A stretch of DNA of 64,000 nucleotides from Maylandia zebra (Eukaryota; Chordata; Actinopteri; Cichliformes; Cichlidae): the NCBI RefSeq assembly GCF_041146795.1, contig NC_135185.1:26533529-26597528 (forward strand). The letters are read 5' to 3'. Positions 60,601 through 64,000 of this stretch are shown here, piece after piece. Position 1 is the stretch's first letter, and each line of letters starts with the position of its first letter. Position numbers and translations under genes: made by a program. Under the pieces are notes generated by a model. The model had not been told where the DNA came from. It saw nothing but the letters and a program-made list of their open reading frames with translations, and did no database searches.

Positions 60601-63276
60601 GCATTTCTTTTTAAGTGACCTTTCTCACTGTCTCTCTTCCCCTGTTTTTCTTCTCCTTCATCTTTCTTTCTCCCTTTCCTATCCCCTAGGTATGTCTGTC
60701 CTGTTTGTAACAGCTGAAAATAAAATAAAATAAATAATAACAACAAAAGTCGATCAAATGGACCAATACGGCAAGTCATGATCCACTTGGTAAAGTAAAT
60801 CCATTGGGTATCTTTGTTGGCCTTCAGACATCAATTCTGACGGCTGAAGAACCAAACAGGACAGACAAAAAAACAAAACAAAAGCAAAACAAGTCATTGG
60901 ATGATTAGATATTTGTGTTAGTGAGCAGTTGTACCCAAGAAAGTGGCTGCAACATATATTCATAGATTATATAAGATATAAGGTGCTAACTAGTTTAATT
61001 TAATGAGTATAATACACTTCATTAAACAACAAGAAGTATCTTTCAAAAAGGTAAGTAATGTTAAAGTTCTTATTTGTGTGAGCACATGTAAACTTTTACT
61101 AGAAAATGGATGTGATGGGAGAGCCTGAGTCCTGTGTTGTGTTTTTGTTATTCTTTTCATACTGAGACAAATGAGCTAAAGCAGTTTTTACCTCTATGTA
61201 CCACTGGATGTTCAACTGTCAGCAAAGGAATTTAACACTGAAGATTTGTTGATATTGTGATGAGTCTTGGACAATGCAATTTTGCCCCACTTTGCTGTAA
61301 GTATGTGCAAACATTTTCCACCACTCAAGGATGGGTGTGTGCATCAAAATCCAGTAATAACAAGTTACCTGGTAATGTAAACAAATATGAGATAAGAAAT
61401 GATCACTAAAGTTCATGTTCTGCGTCAGGAGCAGGAATGCTTACTAAAGAGCTTACCCAGCTTTTAAAAAAGTTTTCTCTCTCTTTCAGAGTAATTTAGT
61501 CTCATTGCCGCTTCTGATTATATCCAATTTCTTTTGTGTTCACAGAGATAAAACTTTTGCCTCATTTCCCAAATCCTTAATACACTTCCAGGAACACTGA
61601 GAAATTTTAACATGATAAAATCTTATTTGGTTCAGTGAATGGTTTCGACTTTTCAAACAGTAACATGTGTACAGTGTAATCTGATATTTTAGTCTACCTT
61701 GAGGTATGCTGCTGTCCATTAGGATGGGATTTCCAACGGCTTTGATGACATCGCCAGCATCATCAAAAGTCACTTTTAAGTGTCCAAGATATTTCCCAAA
61801 GGCGTAAGCCTGGACCACTGGCACGTCTCTTCCATGGTTGGATTTTACTATAAAAGGATATGGGCCAGCTGGCACTTCGGAAGATGGGGGCGTTCCTGCA
61901 GAGAAAGAAAATGTTGTGGTTTGTAGCCTAAGTGGTTCTTTCTTTCTGTTATAGTGAGGTTAGAAGCATGCCATTCCTTTAAATTGGTTTGTTGCATGTG
62001 TGAAAGGCAGTTTTTGTGTCTGGAGACAGATGGATAAACACTATAATAAATAACAATAGAACAGGATAGAGATACCTGTGTAGAGGAACGTGTTGGTATG
62101 CCCTCCAACAACAACATCCACCCCTCTCACGCGTCTCGCTATGTCTTGATCCACAACAAAACCAGAGTGTCCCAGGGCAATGATTTTATTATAGCCCAGA
62201 CTTTCCAGCTTATTTACTTGAGCTTGAAGTGACTCCACCTCATCTTTGAACTTGAGATGTTTGCCTAACACGCACAGGAAATAGGGGACGGATGGGTGCA
62301 AGCAAGCAGTGCACATTTCAAAACACTGGTGAATAAAACGTCTAAATACTGGATAACAATTTGAAAGTTGTTATTACAAGGCAAGACATCTGGTAATGTA
62401 GCTGAAAACACCAACAATCAGCGACGCTTTATAAAGAAAGAGAGTTTTATTTGAGTGATATTATCCTGATTGTGATCCAGCTTCATCCACGAACTGGAAA
62501 AACAAAGCATGGGCATTGGGCGGGACATCATTGGAACAGATTTACCTGGCCTGGATAAGAATGGCGTCTCTGCTGAGGTATAGCCAACCACAGCTACTTT
62601 CTCTGAGCCCACACTGATAACTTTGTAGGGACTGTAGTATTTATGAAGCTCTGCCAGGGTTTGGTCGGGTTTAATATTTGCACTGACCACAGAGAAATTT
62701 ATATTCTGGAGAAAGGGTTGAATGAGACCCTCCACTCCATTGTCAAACTCGTGATTTCCAAAAGCCTATGTGACAAAAAAAAAGAACTTCAACTACTTTA
62801 TTAACTCATTAAATATAATGATTTACTAAAATTTAAAAATGAACACATAATTGACTTTTTAAAGAAACTTATCTTCGAAAAATACAAACTTGAACCACTT
62901 TAACACACAAAAAGTTTCCAAACAACATAGAAATTAAAAGAATACTTGCCATAACATCATAACCAAGTTTGTTCATAAAGTGTGCGACTTCAGCGCCATT
63001 ATAGTAGTTGAACCAGACAGTCCCTTGGAATTGGTCTCCAGCATCCAGAAACACCACGTTCGTCTCTTTTTTTCTGATCTCGGTCACTTTCGTGAACCTC
63101 CTGGCCACACCAGCGAAGCAGGGACGCTCTGCTCGACACTTTCCCGAGTCCTTGCCGGTCTCCTCGATTCGTGCATGGTTGTCATTGGTGTGGAGTATTG
63201 TCAGCTCGAAGGTCGACGCTCCGCTCCAGCAGTTTAAAACGAGGCAGAGCGAGGTCAAGAGAGCGCGCAAACCCAT
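54607..63276 (-). CDS. nt5e: Ecto-5'-nucleotidase (CD73), GPI-anchored
   Basis: Minus-strand coding exons 63276-62950, 62765-62546, 62264-62076, 61895-61698, 60078-59924, 59732-59624, 59522-59373, 58698-58498 and 54764-54607 total 1707 nt, 568 residues (human 574). Phases agree. ATG 63276 opens a signal peptide (MGLRALLTSLCLVLNCWSGA). Metallophosphatase motifs follow in order: ILHTNDNHARIE, FLDAGDQFQGTVWFN, GNHEFDNGVEG, ALGHSGF and VVVGGHTNTFLYTG. The C-terminal substrate domain has CMLNSGGIR, LPFGGTCDLV and GGGDNFTMI. The hydrophobic tail (SIGLLLLSLCLSVTL) is the GPI-attachment signal. The enzyme hydrolyses extracellular AMP to adenosine at the outer cell surface. Intron 1 begins with GC rather than GT. 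Exon 7 must use the donor at 59372, because a nearer GT would break the frame. Intron 8 (3.7 kb) hosts a transposon. Confidence 0.96.
56945..57184 (-). pseudogene. THAP-domain first exon of the transposon, frameshifted
   Basis: On the minus strand from ATG 57184 the frame reads MSRSCCIINCNSRSHDSHGK, giving the first Cys pair of a C2CH THAP zinc module (C-x3-C). After about 57110 the homology continues in another frame with the conserved Trp (RRVVWIAAIQR) and the C-x2-H pair (LVCSKHLHEG). The exon ends at a good splice donor (GAAG then GTCAGT) at 56945. The break by frameshift means no intact THAP domain is made. Confidence 0.7.
57259..57299. promoter_or_regulatory. Promoter-like cluster inside the transposon: ZNF143/THAP11-like site and CRE
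   Basis: TTCCCAGAATCCTTTGCGG at about 57260-57278 closely resembles the ZNF143/THAP11 site, and a perfect CRE octamer TGACGTCA is at 57292-57299. Both lie roughly 75-115 bp upstream of the THAP exon's ATG, where its promoter should be. Confidence 0.45.
58876..58899. repeat. (CAA)n microsatellite
   Basis: About eight CAA units in nt5e intron 7. Confidence 0.8.
60314..60936 (-). mobile_element. Tc1-like fragments, same family as element A (nt5e intron 4)
   Basis: Text such as TGCTGTAGCCATCTGCTTCA, CCATGTCTACATGTC and TTAGTGAGCAGTTGTACC matches internal and terminal parts of the fish Tc1 family seen at 37776-38540. The segment is highly diverged and interrupted by unrelated sequence around 60600-60890. 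Confidence 0.6.
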
Positions 63277-63500
63277 GATGTCTCCGTGCGTAAAAACCGC
63301 ATTTGTGACCAAGAATGTATAGCACATTGAAGGAGGCGTCGGCTTAGTACAGAGGGAGGAAAAAGTCCAGGAAATTCCGACATAGAAAATTAGTGAGAGA
63401 AAGCGTTCTGTAAGTTTTATAAACTGTCGTTTTGTCTTTTGTCGTTTTATTAGACTTGAGTACTGATTAGCAGAACACAACAGCTTAGAAAGTTTGCAGT
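63277..63500 (-). promoter_or_regulatory. nt5e 5' UTR and promoter-proximal region
   Basis: Upstream of the start codon. No clear TATA box at the expected distance. A (TG)n stretch occurs near 63501-63511. Start site unknown. Confidence 0.3.
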
Positions 63501-63649
63501 GTGTGTGTGTCTGTCCAGGTGAAACAATGTCAAGTTATCAACTTTTAAATCTATATTATCTTGTTTTTTTAACATTATCCTTGACTGGGTCAGGCTGTCA
63601 CATACAGCATCTATGCAAAGACACAAGCTGCATGCTGTCATTCCAGTAC

Positions 63650-63691
63650 ACACAAGAGTAATGTTGTACATGTACAACATTACTCTTGTGT
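63650..63691. repeat. Perfect 42-bp palindrome
   Basis: Two 21-bp arms meet without spacer at 63670/63671. The right arm reads TGTACAACATTACTCTTGTG followed by T, and the left is its exact inverse. Beyond it, GTACTG at the left has an inverse partner GTACTG at the right after a 6-nt interruption. It lies about 375 bp upstream of the nt5e start codon. Confidence 0.9.
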
Positions 63692-64000
63692 TCTGTAGTA
63701 CTGACTTCAGTATGTTTTTTATCCTGTACTTTTGTACATCACATAACACAACATGACATAACTAACCACACTCTATTGTTTAAAGTGTTTTCCAGCAGTG
63801 AATGACTTCTTACATTATGCAAACTGCAAACTGTATATTCTGACCATTGAATGTCGCTCAACATGTGTCCTATATTTAAGTTTCTCATTGTACTCCAGTC
63901 CAGCCTTCAGATCATACAAAGCAGTGAAAGAAATCAGATTTCTTACATGCCCTTCACCCACCAGCTCCCCTTAGTGGACAAATAAGGACAAAAACATTTA
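63692..64000. other. Intergenic, right edge
   Basis: About 300 bp without recognisable gene or repeat. Confidence 0.5.

Overview
The window is vertebrate nuclear DNA, almost certainly from a spiny-rayed (percomorph) teleost. Genes are intron-rich with GT-AG splice sites. The proteins read like ray-finned fish orthologues, and the introns are full of teleost-type Tc1/mariner, hAT-like and L1-type elements. A cichlid-like fish is my best guess, but I cannot prove the species from one window.

Five protein-coding genes can be assembled exon by exon, with reading phase checked at every junction. (1) znf292, minus strand, 1-11159: all eight coding exons are present, but the giant last exon runs off the left edge. 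(2) cga, minus strand, 13186-14199: the shared alpha subunit of FSH, LH and TSH, complete in three coding exons. (3) syncrip (hnRNP Q), plus strand, coding 26986-31757, with a 5' noncoding exon near 25.1 kb and a 2.3 kb 3' UTR. (4) snx14, plus strand, 35467-52964: 29 constitutive coding exons plus one strongly supported in-phase cassette exon. (5) nt5e (CD73), minus strand, 54607-63276, nine exons, tail-to-tail with snx14. From memory, the block nt5e-snx14-syncrip matches human chromosome 6q14. znf292 and cga lie farther away in human, and cga has the opposite orientation relative to znf292 there.

Non-coding and mobile content: two related box C/D snoRNA candidates sit in syncrip introns 5 and 7. 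An approximately 5 kb, 5'-truncated L1-type LINE with an intact 760-codon reverse-transcriptase reading frame lies between cga and syncrip. A 226-bp hAT-type MITE with a perfect 8-bp target duplication sits in the syncrip 3' UTR. Four decayed Tc1-like elements occupy snx14 introns. A 1.68-kb DNA transposon with 8-bp target duplications and a frameshifted THAP-domain exon sits in the last nt5e intron. A 241-bp TG...CA element with a 5-bp target duplication lies between znf292 and cga. A perfect 42-bp palindrome lies upstream of nt5e.

The genes do not form one pathway: a chromatin/transcription zinc-finger protein, a pituitary hormone subunit, an RNA-binding protein, an ER-anchored sorting nexin and an ecto-5'-nucleotidase. 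They are held together by ancient synteny. No bacterial-type system, CRISPR array or tRNA was seen. The most interesting unexplained structures are the paired intronic snoRNA candidates, the snx14 cassette exon and the THAP-bearing transposon.
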